The notes: a model not told the origin generated them from the letters alone. A stretch of DNA of 64,000 nt from JBBRSD01 sp038245725 (GCA_038245725.1 JBBRSD010000008.1:62001-126000); one strand, 5' to 3'; shown: positions 8,161 through 17,958, numbered from the stretch's first letter. Numbers and translations are program-made.

Positions 8161-8886
8161 TTACCCCTCTGTTGAGTGCCGACTTGGTGCAGTCTCGAGC
8201 TCGGGCAAGGCCATGACAGCGCCCAGCAACTCATCCTCCGAATACCACCCGAGCGTGATTAAGTCCATGCCGGGCGCCGCCACTGCGCCGATTCCCCAAG
8301 CGCCATGCGGACTGCGACGAATGCGGGTGACCAGCACGCCTTCGTGACCCTGCCGAATGGCCGTCGTCTTCACAAGCTGCGCGTCTTCGCTCATCTGCTC
8401 GAATGCCATCGCCAGGTCGCTATCCCCGGCAGCCGCTCCGCGGTCGGCCGCTATTGGCATAGAGAAGGGAAGGCCATCGTGCGTCGTGCTCGGCTTGCCG
8501 AGCATCTCAAGCAACATCGCTGACGAGTCCCCCCGGGTCCTCGCCAGGTCGAGCGCGAACAGGCCGTCGGACTCGCTCACACTCACTGTGTAGGTGTCGC
8601 TCAGATAGAGCACACCGGTGACGTGGTCCGCGGCCTCGCATACAAGGATCATGTCCGAAGCGACGCACGCAGTCAGCAAAGATGCAAGCGGCTCCGCAAG
8701 CGACACGCGGCCTTCCTGCTGGACAAAGTCTCCGCGCTCGATTAGCGACTCACGAGCTGCCGTAAGCCGGGTGACAACCGCCACCTTGCTGGCCTCACGC
8801 ACAATCACCTCGACCGAGGGCGGCATCGGCTGTTCGAGAGCGCCAAACAAGAGCGCGATCTCCCATGCGGTCAATGTCACATTCAT
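8161..8886 (-). CDS. Unknown protein of the T7SS-like cluster
   Basis: A 241-residue soluble protein with no signal or membrane segment. It starts with an LTAWEIALLFGAL helix and has mixed alpha/beta character. The pattern of an N-terminal helical unit, followed by TVSVSESDGLFALDL and a C-terminal WYSEDELLGAVMAL helix, is loosely like EspG-type chaperones of mycobacterial ESX loci, but I cannot assign the family. It is 59 bases downstream of the WXG/glycine-zipper gene and five bases upstream of the DUF4176 gene. A dedicated chaperone for the secreted proteins is a possibility from context only. Confidence 0.7.
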   Translation of the reverse strand: MNVTLTAWEIALLFGALEQPMPPSVEVIVREASKVAVVTRLTAARESLIERGDFVQQEGRVSLAEPLASLLTACVASDMILVCEAADHVTGVLYLSDTYTVSVSESDGLFALDLARTRGDSSAMLLEMLGKPSTTHDGLPFSMPIAADRGAAAGDSDLAMAFEQMSEDAQLVKTTAIRQGHEGVLVTRIRRSPHGAWGIGAVAAPGMDLITLGWYSEDELLGAVMALPELETAPSRHSTEG

Positions 8887-8945
8887 CTGCTGCCACCGCC
8901 ACTATTCTTTCGAGGGTTGCGAGAACTTCAAGCTTGCCCAAACCC

Positions 8946-10019
8946 TTAGAACACCGAGCCAAGGAAGCCGAGGGTGCCACCGATAGCCCCTCCGACTGCG
9001 CCACCGACTACGTTGGTGGCATCGTTAACAGCGTTGACCGTGCCTGCCGCGATGTCGACGACCGCGTTGCCCACAGCAGCTGCTGCGGCGGGGGCGTTGT
9101 GGACCCCCCACTCCACGGCGTTTCCAGCCATGTCCTTGACCGAGCCCAAGCCACCGATTGAAGTGTTGACGAGGGCACTTGCCCCCTCGCTCCCAGCCCA
9201 GCCACCCACCGCTCCGCCGACGAAAGCACCGACTGCGGTGCCGGCTCCGGGGCAGACTGCAGTTCCGATGGCTCCGCCGACCCAAGCGCCAATATTGACG
9301 CCCGCGGCTGTTCCCACGAAACTTGCGACGCCCTCGACGGTCGCATTGCTCAACCGCCGCTCGAACGGTCCCTCGGACGTGAAGAATTCCTCGCCGAAGC
9401 TCACGACCATCGAGACATATCCGAGGGGCTTGGCCCACTTGCTCACCTTGAGCGCCCACCCGTAGGTCTCGCTCAGTTCGGGAGCGGCCTTGAGGAGCTT
9501 CTCAAGCTTGGCGATGTTCATCCATTCCCCAAGGTAACCCGTGAGCCCTTTGGCCTCATGATCGACGATCCCAGTAAACTCGAGCCCCATCTTGCCGGCG
9601 CCGTAGAGCCCCGCGACGAACTGTGAGTAGCCTTCATCCGTTCCAACTGCACCAATCAGGCAACCCATTCCACCAGCCAGGATTGCGCCAATATCGAATC
9701 CCGGCACGCCGCCCCACACTGACGCCTGCGAACGGTCGCCGCCCGCGGCACTAATCAGCAGTGCTTCGGCCTCCTCAAACCTTGCGGCACTCACCATCAG
9801 GAACGCGTGGTGAATCGAAATTGAATTCGCCTGACGCTCAATGTCGGCGCGCAACCACTTCAATTCCGTGTCGAAGTTCTCGCGAGCCTTGACCTCCCAG
9901 TCCAATGACCGACGAACGGACTCGACCTCAGAGGTTCCTAAGGCAACCGCCCGCGCGCACGTGACAATTCTCTCGGCAGCGCGCGTCAGAGCGTCGGTAT
10001 CTATAGAGATTGTCGCCAT
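8946..10019 (-). CDS. WXG-type N-terminal domain protein with glycine-zipper C terminus, candidate T7SS effector
   Basis: A 357-residue protein. Residues 1-95 are helical and WXG/LXG-like (DALTRAAERIVTCARAV, then LDWEVKARENFDTELKWL and further helices). The second half is unusually rich in Gly/Ala small-residue zippers (AGVNIGAWVGGAIGTAV, VGAFVGGAVGGWAG, VVGGAVGGAIGGTLGFLG) typical of membrane-inserting segments. The ATG at 10019 has GGGAG seven bases upstream. An in-frame TTG one codon earlier is less likely. A secreted membrane-active effector is inferred. A structural membrane component of the secretion apparatus is the main alternative. No immunity gene is obvious except the unknown downstream gene. 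Confidence 0.72.
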   Translation of the reverse strand: MATISIDTDALTRAAERIVTCARAVALGTSEVESVRRSLDWEVKARENFDTELKWLRADIERQANSISIHHAFLMVSAARFEEAEALLISAAGGDRSQASVWGGVPGFDIGAILAGGMGCLIGAVGTDEGYSQFVAGLYGAGKMGLEFTGIVDHEAKGLTGYLGEWMNIAKLEKLLKAAPELSETYGWALKVSKWAKPLGYVSMVVSFGEEFFTSEGPFERRLSNATVEGVASFVGTAAGVNIGAWVGGAIGTAVCPGAGTAVGAFVGGAVGGWAGSEGASALVNTSIGGLGSVKDMAGNAVEWGVHNAPAAAAAVGNAVVDIAAGTVNAVNDATNVVGGAVGGAIGGTLGFLGSVF

Positions 10020-10037
10020 CAACGCTCCCTCATGCTG

Positions 10038-10334
10038 TTAGTTCTGCAGCCCTCGGGCCGCCTTGGCAGTGCGGTCCTGCTGCTCCTGTAGCAACTTGGC
10101 GGCGTGAGCCATGGCGTCTGCCACCGCGTCGATCTCGTCGGCGGTACGCCGCATGTCCGTTGCGAGTTGCGACGAGACTCCAAGGTATGCAGCGCCAGCC
10201 ATGTCGGCCCAAGCCGGAGAGAGGTTCGCATTCGCCGCGTCCAGTTGCCGCGCGGCCCCTCGATGCTCCGATGCGATGTGATGAAGCCGATGCGACTGCG
10301 CGAGCGTCTTCATGTAGTCGACTCGAATGGCCAT
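10038..10334 (-). CDS. WXG100-like small protein (third copy)
   Basis: A 98-residue helical hairpin protein. The central turn has the sequence PAWADMAG in place of a strict WXG. Helices flank it on both sides and there is no signal peptide. The length is right for ESAT-6/EsxA-like proteins, which are exported as folded dimers. The ATG at 10334 is preceded by GAGGTG. It sits 19 bases upstream of the WXG/glycine-zipper gene and 30 downstream of another WXG protein. It may pair with one of the neighbouring WXG proteins or serve as partner for the larger effector. Confidence 0.82.
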   Translation of the reverse strand: MAIRVDYMKTLAQSHRLHHIASEHRGAARQLDAANANLSPAWADMAGAAYLGVSSQLATDMRRTADEIDAVADAMAHAAKLLQEQQDRTAKAARGLQN

Positions 10335-10364
10335 GGGCAATCACCTCGTCGTTGTCGGTTCCCG

Positions 10365-10664
10365 CTACTTGAACGAACTCGCGCTGGAGTTGATGTTCTG
10401 CTCGGTCGCCTCGTAGTTGGCCACAGTGTTGTCGAGGAATTTCGCATACGACTCGACGACTTCGCGGTACTGGTCGAACTTCGGAGCAAGCGCGTTGAAC
10501 TTGTCGCGAACCGTGTTCGACGCGTCCGACTGCCATGACGAGCTCAGGTTGTTCATGCTCGACTTGATCTGCTCGAGAGTGCTCGCAAGCGATTGGTTGG
10601 TGGAGCGGATACCGGAAGCTGTGGCGCTCACTTCACCCAAAGAAATGTTGATGCCTTCGGCCAT
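10365..10664 (-). CDS. WXG100/EsxA-like secreted protein
   Basis: A 99-residue product with the helix-turn-helix of the ESAT-6 superfamily. It has an N-terminal helix after GINISLGEV, a turn SSSWQSDASNTV where Trp takes the WXG position, and a second helix with a YxxxE-like region near the C terminus (NYEATEQNI). A C-terminal Tyr/Glu pair is typical of T7SS export signals. No Sec signal is present. It is 12 bases downstream of the neighbouring WXG gene, and they probably form a heterodimer, as paired esx genes usually do. Confidence 0.9.
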   Translation of the reverse strand: MAEGINISLGEVSATASGIRSTNQSLASTLEQIKSSMNNLSSSWQSDASNTVRDKFNALAPKFDQYREVVESYAKFLDNTVANYEATEQNINSSASSFK

Positions 10665-10676
10665 GGTGATCCCCTC

Positions 10677-10979
10677 CTAGTTGCTCAACTTGCGGGCGGC
10701 GGCGATGGTGTCGTCCTGCGCCTGCTGATAGGTCTTGGCGGCGGTCTTCAGAAACTGCGAGTATTCGTCCATGAGCTTCGCCATCAGAGTGAAGTCATCC
10801 TGGAAGCCCTGAATCTGAGACGAGAAGGCCTGATTGTCGGCGCCTTGCCAGGCGGCCTGCATTGAGTTCACATCGCTGAAGAGCTTGTTGAAGAGCTTGC
10901 GGTACTCGGCCGACATGTTGTCGATCCGACCGGCGGTGCTGTTCAGTTCCGCCGGGTTCACAACAATCTTGCGTCCCAT
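10677..10979 (-). CDS. WXG100/EsxB-like secreted protein
   Basis: A 100-residue helical protein with a clear WXG-type turn (QAAWQGADNQAF) and a C-terminal helix ending TYQQAQDDTIAAAR, compatible with a YxxxD/E T7SS export motif. Standard WXG100 size and no Sec signal. It follows the ubiquitin-like gene after about 90 bases and precedes another WXG gene by 12 bases, so export as a pair by the adjacent EssC-like ATPase is the expected role. Confidence 0.92.
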   Translation of the reverse strand: MGRKIVVNPAELNSTAGRIDNMSAEYRKLFNKLFSDVNSMQAAWQGADNQAFSSQIQGFQDDFTLMAKLMDEYSQFLKTAAKTYQQAQDDTIAAARKLSN

Positions 10980-11070
10980 TTCGGTTCCTTTCGTGACGAA
11001 CGACAGTTGAGTGTCACGCGCTTGCCGAGCAGACCCCCCAATCCAATCGGAGCACGCCCTTGGAGGCGTG

Positions 11071-11322
11071 CTACACGAGCATCACCCTTGACCCATTCTC
11101 GAGCCCAAGCTCCTGGGCTGAGCGGTTCACATTGAAGATCTCCCCCGTGTCGCGGTCGCAGAGAAGGGTGTCGTCGACCGGAGTGAAACTGCTGTCGGGA
11201 TCATCGGAGAAGACAGCCTTCACCAGTTCGGTCACCTCGAACAGTTTCGCCTCATACGGAATGAACAGGTCACTTCGGCGGCCAGCGGCCGGCACATAGA
11301 CCTCTACCAGGATTTTACTCAC
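11071..11322 (-). CDS. YukD/EsaB-family ubiquitin-like protein of T7SS
   Basis: An 83-residue cytosolic protein beginning SKILVEVYVPAAGRRSDLFI, the beta-grasp start of the YukD/EsaB family, followed by a helix with LFEVTELVKAVF and an end LGLENGSRVMLV. EsaB is a small essential regulator/component of Firmicutes T7SSb. I chose the GTG at 11322, which overlaps the essC-like stop by eight bases with GGAGG upstream. The longer frame inside the ATPase gene is not needed. This gene strongly supports the T7SSb assignment. The mycobacterial equivalent is the fused EccD ubiquitin domain, absent here. Confidence 0.9.
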   Translation of the reverse strand: MSKILVEVYVPAAGRRSDLFIPYEAKLFEVTELVKAVFSDDPDSSFTPVDDTLLCDRDTGEIFNVNRSAQELGLENGSRVMLV

Positions 11323-14300
11323 CAGTATCCGCCTCCCCCTCACTCACGCTGGACGCGAGAACCTTGATCAGATGAGGTTTCCCACGCTTGAGCAGGTAGC
11401 CGAATCCGGGGCCGATCTGCTCGTAAGCATCATAACCTGCAACCTGCGTGACCTGCAGAGTGAACTGATCGGAGAGGCCATCTCCGAGCCAAATGCCAGC
11501 ATTCGTGGCGACGTGCTCCTTCGCCCAGCGCTCGTAGATCATGCTCGTGATGTTGGGCGCTGCCTCGCCGAAGACGAAGTTCGCGCCCAGTGAAGCATCG
11601 CACTTCTCAAGCATCGTGGTGAACTTCTCACGGTTCTCGTCGGTCAGCGCGCTAAGGAGCGCTGACATCGACGGAATTACAATCACCTGCTCGTCGAACG
11701 CCGGGGTCGCGGCGGCCGAATCACGGGAGTCGACCGCTTCGTTGTTGCGCCGAACCATCTCGTCGAACAGGGCGACCGCCGCGGCGTTGAGTGCGGGCTT
11801 CTCGGTGACATAGGTGTAGGTGCTGTCGCTATCGGCGGCGAAGGCGCCGTCGCCATCGAGCACGGTTGCCCGCCGGGCGATGCGAACCGCAAAAGCCTCG
11901 GCGAGTCCTTGGAGGAACGTCGAGTCATCGTTCGCACGCGAAAGCACAAGGGTCATGAATGGCTTCTTGAAGTCATACGTGACGACAGAGAGCGACGTCC
12001 GGTCGATACCGACTGGCATCGACGCGGTCTGAGCCTCGCCGATCTCCTCAGCGAGGTAGGTCGAGCTGACCACCGGCGGGAGAATCGGCACCCGCCTAGC
12101 GGAGTGGCCGGTCCACTTCTTGGCGGCCTCGGCGCAGTAAGCACGGAGATCGCCAAGCACGTTCTCGGCATCTGAGAAGATCTGTGCGGTCTGGAACTCG
12201 TAGACCGCATCGGTGCGGAAGAGCCCACGGCCCCTATACGGCGACGGCAGTACGCCCTGGGTGTTGCCGAGGATTCCGGCGTACTCGGTCGAATCGTTCA
12301 TCTGGAGAACGATGAGCTGCTTGAGGTTCTGGAGGATTCGGAATCGCACGGAGCTCGTGCTCGACGCAGTGAGGACGAAGTAGATGCCGTACTTCGTGCC
12401 CTCACGCGTGAGGTATGAGATCACGCTCTCCTGCTCGTCGTACATCTCCGAGAAGGCCGAGTAGTTGTGAATCACGACGACGAGCGAAGGTACATGCTCT
12501 CCGCTGTCGGTGATGTACGAGCGGTAATCGCCGCCGAAGTTCGAGAAAGCCTTCTTTCGGCGCTCGAGCTCCTCGGAAAGCATCTTGAAGAGATTGACGA
12601 TCTTCTCGCTTTCGTGGGACAGCAGCACGTCACCTACGTGCGGTGAGTCCCTGAATGCGCTCAGGGTCTCCGCTTCGAAGTCCAGTAGATAGAGGTTCAC
12701 CTCAGCGGGCGTGTGTGTATCAATCATCGAATAGATGAGTGTCGTCACGAGTGAAGTCTTACCGCTGCCGGCCGAGCCATAGACAATGAGGTTGCCGTCC
12801 TCGGAGACCGGCACGCATAGCGCCGCCTGTCGTTGATTCGCCGGATCGTCATATTCGCCGATGACCGGGTTGAGCACGAACGGTGTCGCCGCGGCGATTT
12901 CGTTGCGTTTCCGCACGTCCTCAAGGTAGATGACCTCGGGAATCGGCTCGAGCCAGAGCGGCCGGGTGGCAATATGCTCCTCGTCCGCGAGGTGAGCGAG
13001 GTACTTCGTGATCTCGTCGAGCTGCTTCGTCGGGTTCCTGAGCGACACACGGCGTCTGTCGAGTTTCGCCTGCTTGATGGGCTGGCCGAGGTTGTTGATA
13101 AGGATGACGCTCTCGTCGTAGGCCCTCTCGACTCGATCGGCCGGGTAGTAGGGCGCACCTGCCCATGCTGACTGGCCGAGCTCGAAGAGCTCGTTGAAGC
13201 CGACTTGTACGAAGAAGCGGCCTACCGCTGCGAGCTCGGCTGCATCCGGGCGTTTGATGACCTCCATGCTGTCGGCTCGCTCCTGCACTTTGAGGCAGAC
13301 ACGGAAGCGAGAGTTCGACCAAATCTGGTCATCGACCACGCCCGAAGGCTTCTGCGTCGCGAGAATGAGGTGCACGCCGAGACTCCTACCGATGCGCGCG
13401 GCGCTAACGAGCTGCGACATGAACTCGGGCTGTTGCGTCTTGAGCTCGGCGAACTCATCGGAAATCACGAGCAGGTGCGGCAGCGGCTCGGAGACCGCGC
13501 CCTCGCGGTAGAGACTCTGGTACTTGTAAATGTCGATGTTGCTCGTTCCCGTGCGCGCGCTGGCCTCGTTGAAAATCGCCTGGCGGCGCTTGAGTTCGCT
13601 CTGCAATGAGACGAGCGCCCGATTCACGGCGGCGCCGTCAAGGTTAGTGATTGTGCCTGCGACGTGCGGCAGCTCGGCAAAGGAGTTCGCCATCCCGCCG
13701 CCTTTGTAGTCGATGAGGACAAAGGCGACTTCGTTCGGATGGTAATTCACAGCGAGCGACAGGATGTACGTCATTATGAACTCGCTCTTGCCCGACCCCG
13801 TCATGCCTGCAATCAGACCGTGTGGGCCGTGATAGCGCTCGTGCAAGTCGAGCTTGAACGGCGCTCCGCTCGAATCGACGCCCACCGGTGCCTCGAGAGT
13901 GAGGACGGGATTACTTTCCTTCCAGCGCGCGAGCGAGTTGAGGTGCTCGACCTTGCCGACGCCGAACAATTCGAGGAAAGTGATCATGTCAGGAAGCGAG
14001 AACGCGCCCGCCGCGGTGTCGAGTTTCGTGTTTGCGAGAACCTGCGCGAGTTCGCGAGCGTCGTCCTCAAGTTCGATGTCGGGGCTGAACACCACGTGCC
14101 GCCCGGTGATGTCGTCCTTGTCGTAGATACGCGCCTGCGTCTCTTCGACCTCCACGACAGCACGGCACTCTTTCGGGAGGTTGCGCAGCTCGTCGTAGAG
14201 GGTAACGAGACTGAACCCGCGGTTCTTCTTCTGCTTGAGAATCTTGTCGATCAGGTCCGTTTTGCCCGCGAGCGCCTTGTCCAGCGCAAAGACCACATAG

Positions 14301-15931
14301 AGCGGGCTCAACTCCGCGAGCTCGTTATCGTTCGAGACCGCCTCGCGCTTCGCGAACTCGCGGTCGAGGTACGTCGCGAGCTCTTTGACGTCGGCTGATT
14401 GTGTCGCGACAAAACGCACAACACGATCGTCACTCCATGCGTGAGGAAGCAACCGGGCAAACTCCCAGTCTTCGGCTTCGCGCTCGTCGTATATGAACAC
14501 GAGCTTCAGTTCGTCGTAACTGTGCAACGCCACGAGCTGGGCAATCACGCCGCGCAGTAGCGCCTTCGTTGCCTCCCTCTCGCCGATAATCCCGAGTATC
14601 GGTTGCTCGACGAGCGAGAGAGAAACAGGAACGTCGCGCAACAGCCTCGGTTCTTCAGCCAACGAGTACATGTCGTCCTGGAGGTTGTCGTCGTCCAGCG
14701 AGAAGTGCCGCTCGGCGTACTTGATCTCCGCGTCCATGGGCCAATCGCCCATTCCGAGACGCACGCGCAGGAAGTCGTTGTGGCCGATCGTGCGTTCCCA
14801 CAGATCCCGTTCACGCGAACGGATGCGGGCAACGCATTCTCCCACGGTCACAACATTCGAATTCATGATCTCTGCCTGCCGGCCGCGCTCTGCCTCAATC
14901 TCTCCACGGGTCTTCTCGAGGTAGGCTTTGTACTTCTCTTGCCGCTCGGCCTCACGCTCAATCTTCCGACGCTTCTCATACCGCTTAGTGAGAATCGGCC
15001 AGAGCACCATGCCAATAACCATGCTGAATGACATGACGAGCGTCGGCATCGCCTGGCTCACCTTGCCGCCGCTACTGAGCACACTGTTAAGCGCGAAGAG
15101 ACCCGTAAAGAGTGATGCCATGCCCATGGTCGCAGCGGGACCAAGAACCATCATGAGCGGCATCTGCTCAGCGGTGTCGAGCTGTGGCGGCGCATCGATT
15201 TTGATCTCGGCACGGGTGATATCGCGTTTGAAGCGCGGCGAGCGAAAGAAGGTCGCGCCGGGCGAAGCTTCCTCCATCTCGTCATCGTCAACAGGCTCGA
15301 CCTTCTGTCTCTCGAGGACCTTGAGGGCGGCCTCGTTGAAGGTCACAAGTCCATCCGGGTTGTTCAGCGCGATGAAACCCTTGCCAATGACAATCGTCAG
15401 GCCTACAACCGACAGGACGTCCCCTGGGATGAGCTGTGCCGAGTCGCTCTTGACCCCATTCAAGAACGTGCCATTCGAGCTGCCGGCGTCCACGAGACTC
15501 ATCGCACCATTGTTGACAAGCAGATCGACGTGATGCGAGGACACGAACTTGCTGGCGAAGAGGATGTCCGCTTCCTGAGTCCTACCGATGACGAGCTTGC
15601 CGTTCTCGGGAACCGCGAGCTTCGTGAACCGGCGTCGGTCTTCGGTAGTCGGTTCGCTTCTCAGAAGAAGTCGCTCTTCGGTATCGGCGATGAGAATCTC
15701 GTAGAAGCAGTCCGGCGCAACCTCGATATCGCGAATCCGCTTGCCCTCGGCATCTAAGACGCCCGCACCGCGATTGGACTTGAGGAACCAGCGGCCATCG
15801 ATCCCTTCGACTCCGATGAGCCTAGCGGTCGAGCCATCCGCATCGATGTATGCGACCCAGTATTGGCCGCTACACTTCTCGGGAAGGTCAAGTCTGAACA
15901 GAGTATCGTTCTTTACGAGCGTCAATTGCAT
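11315..15931 (-). CDS. essC: EssC-like T7SS ATPase with FHA domain (FtsK/SpoIIIE family)
   Basis: The 1538-residue motor of the type VII system. An N-terminal beta-rich domain is followed by an FHA domain at about 105-175 with the phosphothreonine-binding SSHH and SSNGTFLNG loops. Two membrane segments lie near 250-310. Then come FtsK-type ATPase modules. The first has Walker A GMTGSGKSE near residue 708 with Walker B VFVLIDYKGGG. The second has YGSAGSGKTSL near 1050. The third C-terminal module is degenerate. This order (FHA, two TM, three ATPase modules on one chain) matches Firmicutes EssC; actinobacterial EccC is usually split or lacks FHA. It couples to the ubiquitin-like gene by an eight-base overlap. 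The FHA could read phosphorylation by the cluster's own kinase. Confidence 0.95.
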   Translation of the reverse strand: MQLTLVKNDTLFRLDLPEKCSGQYWVAYIDADGSTARLIGVEGIDGRWFLKSNRGAGVLDAEGKRIRDIEVAPDCFYEILIADTEERLLLRSEPTTEDRRRFTKLAVPENGKLVIGRTQEADILFASKFVSSHHVDLLVNNGAMSLVDAGSSNGTFLNGVKSDSAQLIPGDVLSVVGLTIVIGKGFIALNNPDGLVTFNEAALKVLERQKVEPVDDDEMEEASPGATFFRSPRFKRDITRAEIKIDAPPQLDTAEQMPLMMVLGPAATMGMASLFTGLFALNSVLSSGGKVSQAMPTLVMSFSMVIGMVLWPILTKRYEKRRKIEREAERQEKYKAYLEKTRGEIEAERGRQAEIMNSNVVTVGECVARIRSRERDLWERTIGHNDFLRVRLGMGDWPMDAEIKYAERHFSLDDDNLQDDMYSLAEEPRLLRDVPVSLSLVEQPILGIIGEREATKALLRGVIAQLVALHSYDELKLVFIYDEREAEDWEFARLLPHAWSDDRVVRFVATQSADVKELATYLDREFAKREAVSNDNELAELSPLYVVFALDKALAGKTDLIDKILKQKKNRGFSLVTLYDELRNLPKECRAVVEVEETQARIYDKDDITGRHVVFSPDIELEDDARELAQVLANTKLDTAAGAFSLPDMITFLELFGVGKVEHLNSLARWKESNPVLTLEAPVGVDSSGAPFKLDLHERYHGPHGLIAGMTGSGKSEFIMTYILSLAVNYHPNEVAFVLIDYKGGGMANSFAELPHVAGTITNLDGAAVNRALVSLQSELKRRQAIFNEASARTGTSNIDIYKYQSLYREGAVSEPLPHLLVISDEFAELKTQQPEFMSQLVSAARIGRSLGVHLILATQKPSGVVDDQIWSNSRFRVCLKVQERADSMEVIKRPDAAELAAVGRFFVQVGFNELFELGQSAWAGAPYYPADRVERAYDESVILINNLGQPIKQAKLDRRRVSLRNPTKQLDEITKYLAHLADEEHIATRPLWLEPIPEVIYLEDVRKRNEIAAATPFVLNPVIGEYDDPANQRQAALCVPVSEDGNLIVYGSAGSGKTSLVTTLIYSMIDTHTPAEVNLYLLDFEAETLSAFRDSPHVGDVLLSHESEKIVNLFKMLSEELERRKKAFSNFGGDYRSYITDSGEHVPSLVVVIHNYSAFSEMYDEQESVISYLTREGTKYGIYFVLTASSTSSVRFRILQNLKQLIVLQMNDSTEYAGILGNTQGVLPSPYRGRGLFRTDAVYEFQTAQIFSDAENVLGDLRAYCAEAAKKWTGHSARRVPILPPVVSSTYLAEEIGEAQTASMPVGIDRTSLSVVTYDFKKPFMTLVLSRANDDSTFLQGLAEAFAVRIARRATVLDGDGAFAADSDSTYTYVTEKPALNAAAVALFDEMVRRNNEAVDSRDSAAATPAFDEQVIVIPSMSALLSALTDENREKFTTMLEKCDASLGANFVFGEAAPNITSMIYERWAKEHVATNAGIWLGDGLSDQFTLQVTQVAGYDAYEQIGPGFGYLLKRGKPHLIKVLASSVSEGEADTGE

Positions 15932-16009
15932 GTGTGCGTTCCCTGCCCTCGTCGCGTCGACCTCTGCTTCCGCGCGGACCGCGCGATTGAAGGCCTCTGA
16001 TCCGTTCGA

Positions 16010-17887
16010 TCATGGCACCCAAGTCCACGAAGACCTGCCTCCCAGCTTGCTAGCTGAGTGCTGCGAGTCCTCTGGAGAATAGGCTCGGAAACTCCAGTAC
16101 CGGAAGCCACGCGGCGGCGCAAACCTGCCGACGTACCCGGAATACGAACTGAAGTTGTACGCCTTCCCTTTGAACGATGAGTGATAGATCCACTTCTTGG
16201 TCGCCACGTTCCACATATAGGCCTTGATGGTAACTGGGTATGCGCCTGACGAGTGTCTCGGCCTTAGCGTTCCCTTGACCGAAAGCGCGACTCCACGCCT
16301 ACCATTCCTCGGAGCGCCCGGCACCCCTACAAGCGCTCTCGGTTTGACGACCACAATCTGGCTCGTCGATGGCCCATCTTGGCTAGTCATCGCGGCCACG
16401 GCAGTGAACGATGTCTTCTTGCTCGCGCTGACCGCGAACACACATGTACCTGATGCATCGTCAGTGCGCTGGGAATACACCACCCACTTCGATCCGTCAA
16501 ATTTCTTGAGCGTGACCAGTGAACCCGCCGTTGGCTGGTACGTGGATCCGACGAGCCGCCGCACGGTGAACTCTAGTAATGTCGACGAGTAGGCATTCGG
16601 ACGGATCAGCGTCTGCCGTGCCTGAATCGCCGTGCGGTACTTCGGGGCGATGACGATGGCCTCACTGGTGGATCCCGCGTTCGAGAAGCTGGCGCCTGCC
16701 ACGGCCCGATAGTAGACGCTCGCTGTGGACTCAAACGAAGTGTCGAGAGAATAGAGTCCTAGCGATTCTGTCTGGCCAGAAGCCACGTCAACCCATCGAA
16801 TACCATCGCTGGATTTCTGGATAGTGATAGGCGTGCCCTCAGTAGCCGCCGTGTACACGTCGCCGGAAACCCTCTGTACCTGGCACTTGATGGTAACTTG
16901 CGAACCGATTTCCGGCGCGAACGAGGATGCCCACACAACCGTCCGAGAAGGGTACTTCGGGGCCATGCTTATAGAGCCCTCCGAGCCGCTGTTCCACTGG
17001 GTTTCGCCGAGCGACCCTCGGTAGTAGACGCTCGATGTCGATGCAAACGGCTGTGTGACGTACTCGTAGTCACCCGAGGCGTCAGTGTTCACGCTCGCCA
17101 CACGTGTCCAGTTGACTCCATCTGACGAACTATCGATAACCAGCGGCATCTCACCGGCCGTGCCCTTGTATTCGCCGTCAAGCCACTTCTGCGCGGTGAA
17201 CGTCACAATCGAAGTAGTGCCGATCGAGGGAGCAGCGTCCGGAACGCTGATTGCCACCTGCGTGGGATGCCTGACGATGAATGTCGAGGCCCCTGACCAC
17301 GCGCCCCAACCGTTAACCCAGGAGTGTGTCTGCGTGCGCCACCAGTACTGGCCAGGCCCCATGCTCCAGTCGGGGTCGTATGCACCAAGATTGGTGCCCC
17401 CGTTTCTGATGAGCGATCCGAACCCGGCATCGGTCGCAATTTGAATGTTCGCGGCGTCAGAGGCGCCCCCATCCGGATCCCCGTAGTTCCATCTGATTTG
17501 CGAACGACGGTCATTCACTGACGATCCATTGGAGGGGATAGTAGGAGCGCTCCAAGGGGTGGATGTCACACCTCGGTAGCTGAAGCTATAGCCATAGCCT
17601 TGCAAAAGATGCACGCACCAGCCCCAGTTACCATTCCAATAGATCTTGGCCCAAACGTTCCCGCCGACGTTTACTTGCTCGCCCGTGGACCAGACCGTGC
17701 TGTACATGGGGACTACGCCGTACTTCGTCCCCGAACCTCCGGCGTACTGCCAGTGGTTGTAGCCGCCAAACGACGTGTAGTTCGCATACCAGATCTGCCA
17801 TGCTTGCGCAGTGGCTGGGACACCGAACATCGCTGCGGCCATGCAGGCGACTATCAGCGTGCGAGCTAACTTTGATCCTGTGCGCAT
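16010..17887 (-). CDS. Secreted multidomain protein with Ig-like repeats
   Basis: A 625-residue exported protein with an N-terminal signal peptide (LARTLIVACMAAAMFGVPATAQA). An aromatic-rich region of about 80 residues follows, then an FN3-like segment with WRTQTHSWVNGWG. Three or four beta-sandwich repeats come next. Each has a core of the form SSDGVNWTRVASV and ends in SVYYRG. A C-terminal domain contains RPRHSSGAYPVTIKAY and a YWSFRAY motif, similar to the C terminus of the propeller protein at 19902-22394. No enzyme motif is visible. It lies between the kinase and EssC genes with gaps of 71 and 78 bases, so it may act at the surface with the secretion system, perhaps in adhesion. That role is inferred. 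Confidence 0.82.
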   Translation of the reverse strand: MRTGSKLARTLIVACMAAAMFGVPATAQAWQIWYANYTSFGGYNHWQYAGGSGTKYGVVPMYSTVWSTGEQVNVGGNVWAKIYWNGNWGWCVHLLQGYGYSFSYRGVTSTPWSAPTIPSNGSSVNDRRSQIRWNYGDPDGGASDAANIQIATDAGFGSLIRNGGTNLGAYDPDWSMGPGQYWWRTQTHSWVNGWGAWSGASTFIVRHPTQVAISVPDAAPSIGTTSIVTFTAQKWLDGEYKGTAGEMPLVIDSSSDGVNWTRVASVNTDASGDYEYVTQPFASTSSVYYRGSLGETQWNSGSEGSISMAPKYPSRTVVWASSFAPEIGSQVTIKCQVQRVSGDVYTAATEGTPITIQKSSDGIRWVDVASGQTESLGLYSLDTSFESTASVYYRAVAGASFSNAGSTSEAIVIAPKYRTAIQARQTLIRPNAYSSTLLEFTVRRLVGSTYQPTAGSLVTLKKFDGSKWVVYSQRTDDASGTCVFAVSASKKTSFTAVAAMTSQDGPSTSQIVVVKPRALVGVPGAPRNGRRGVALSVKGTLRPRHSSGAYPVTIKAYMWNVATKKWIYHSSFKGKAYNFSSYSGYVGRFAPPRGFRYWSFRAYSPEDSQHSASKLGGRSSWTWVP

Positions 17888-17958
17888 GTGACTTCCCCCG
17901 AAATCAGCACCAAACTGCCCGGCACCCGCGTTGCACCCACATCAGCGCGGCGGCTCCA

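Noticed and set aside
5122..17902. Shared string CCCCCGAAATC upstream of two genes as a regulatory site
   Set aside because: Only 11 bases, no symmetry and different context; chance is likely in G/C-rich DNA.
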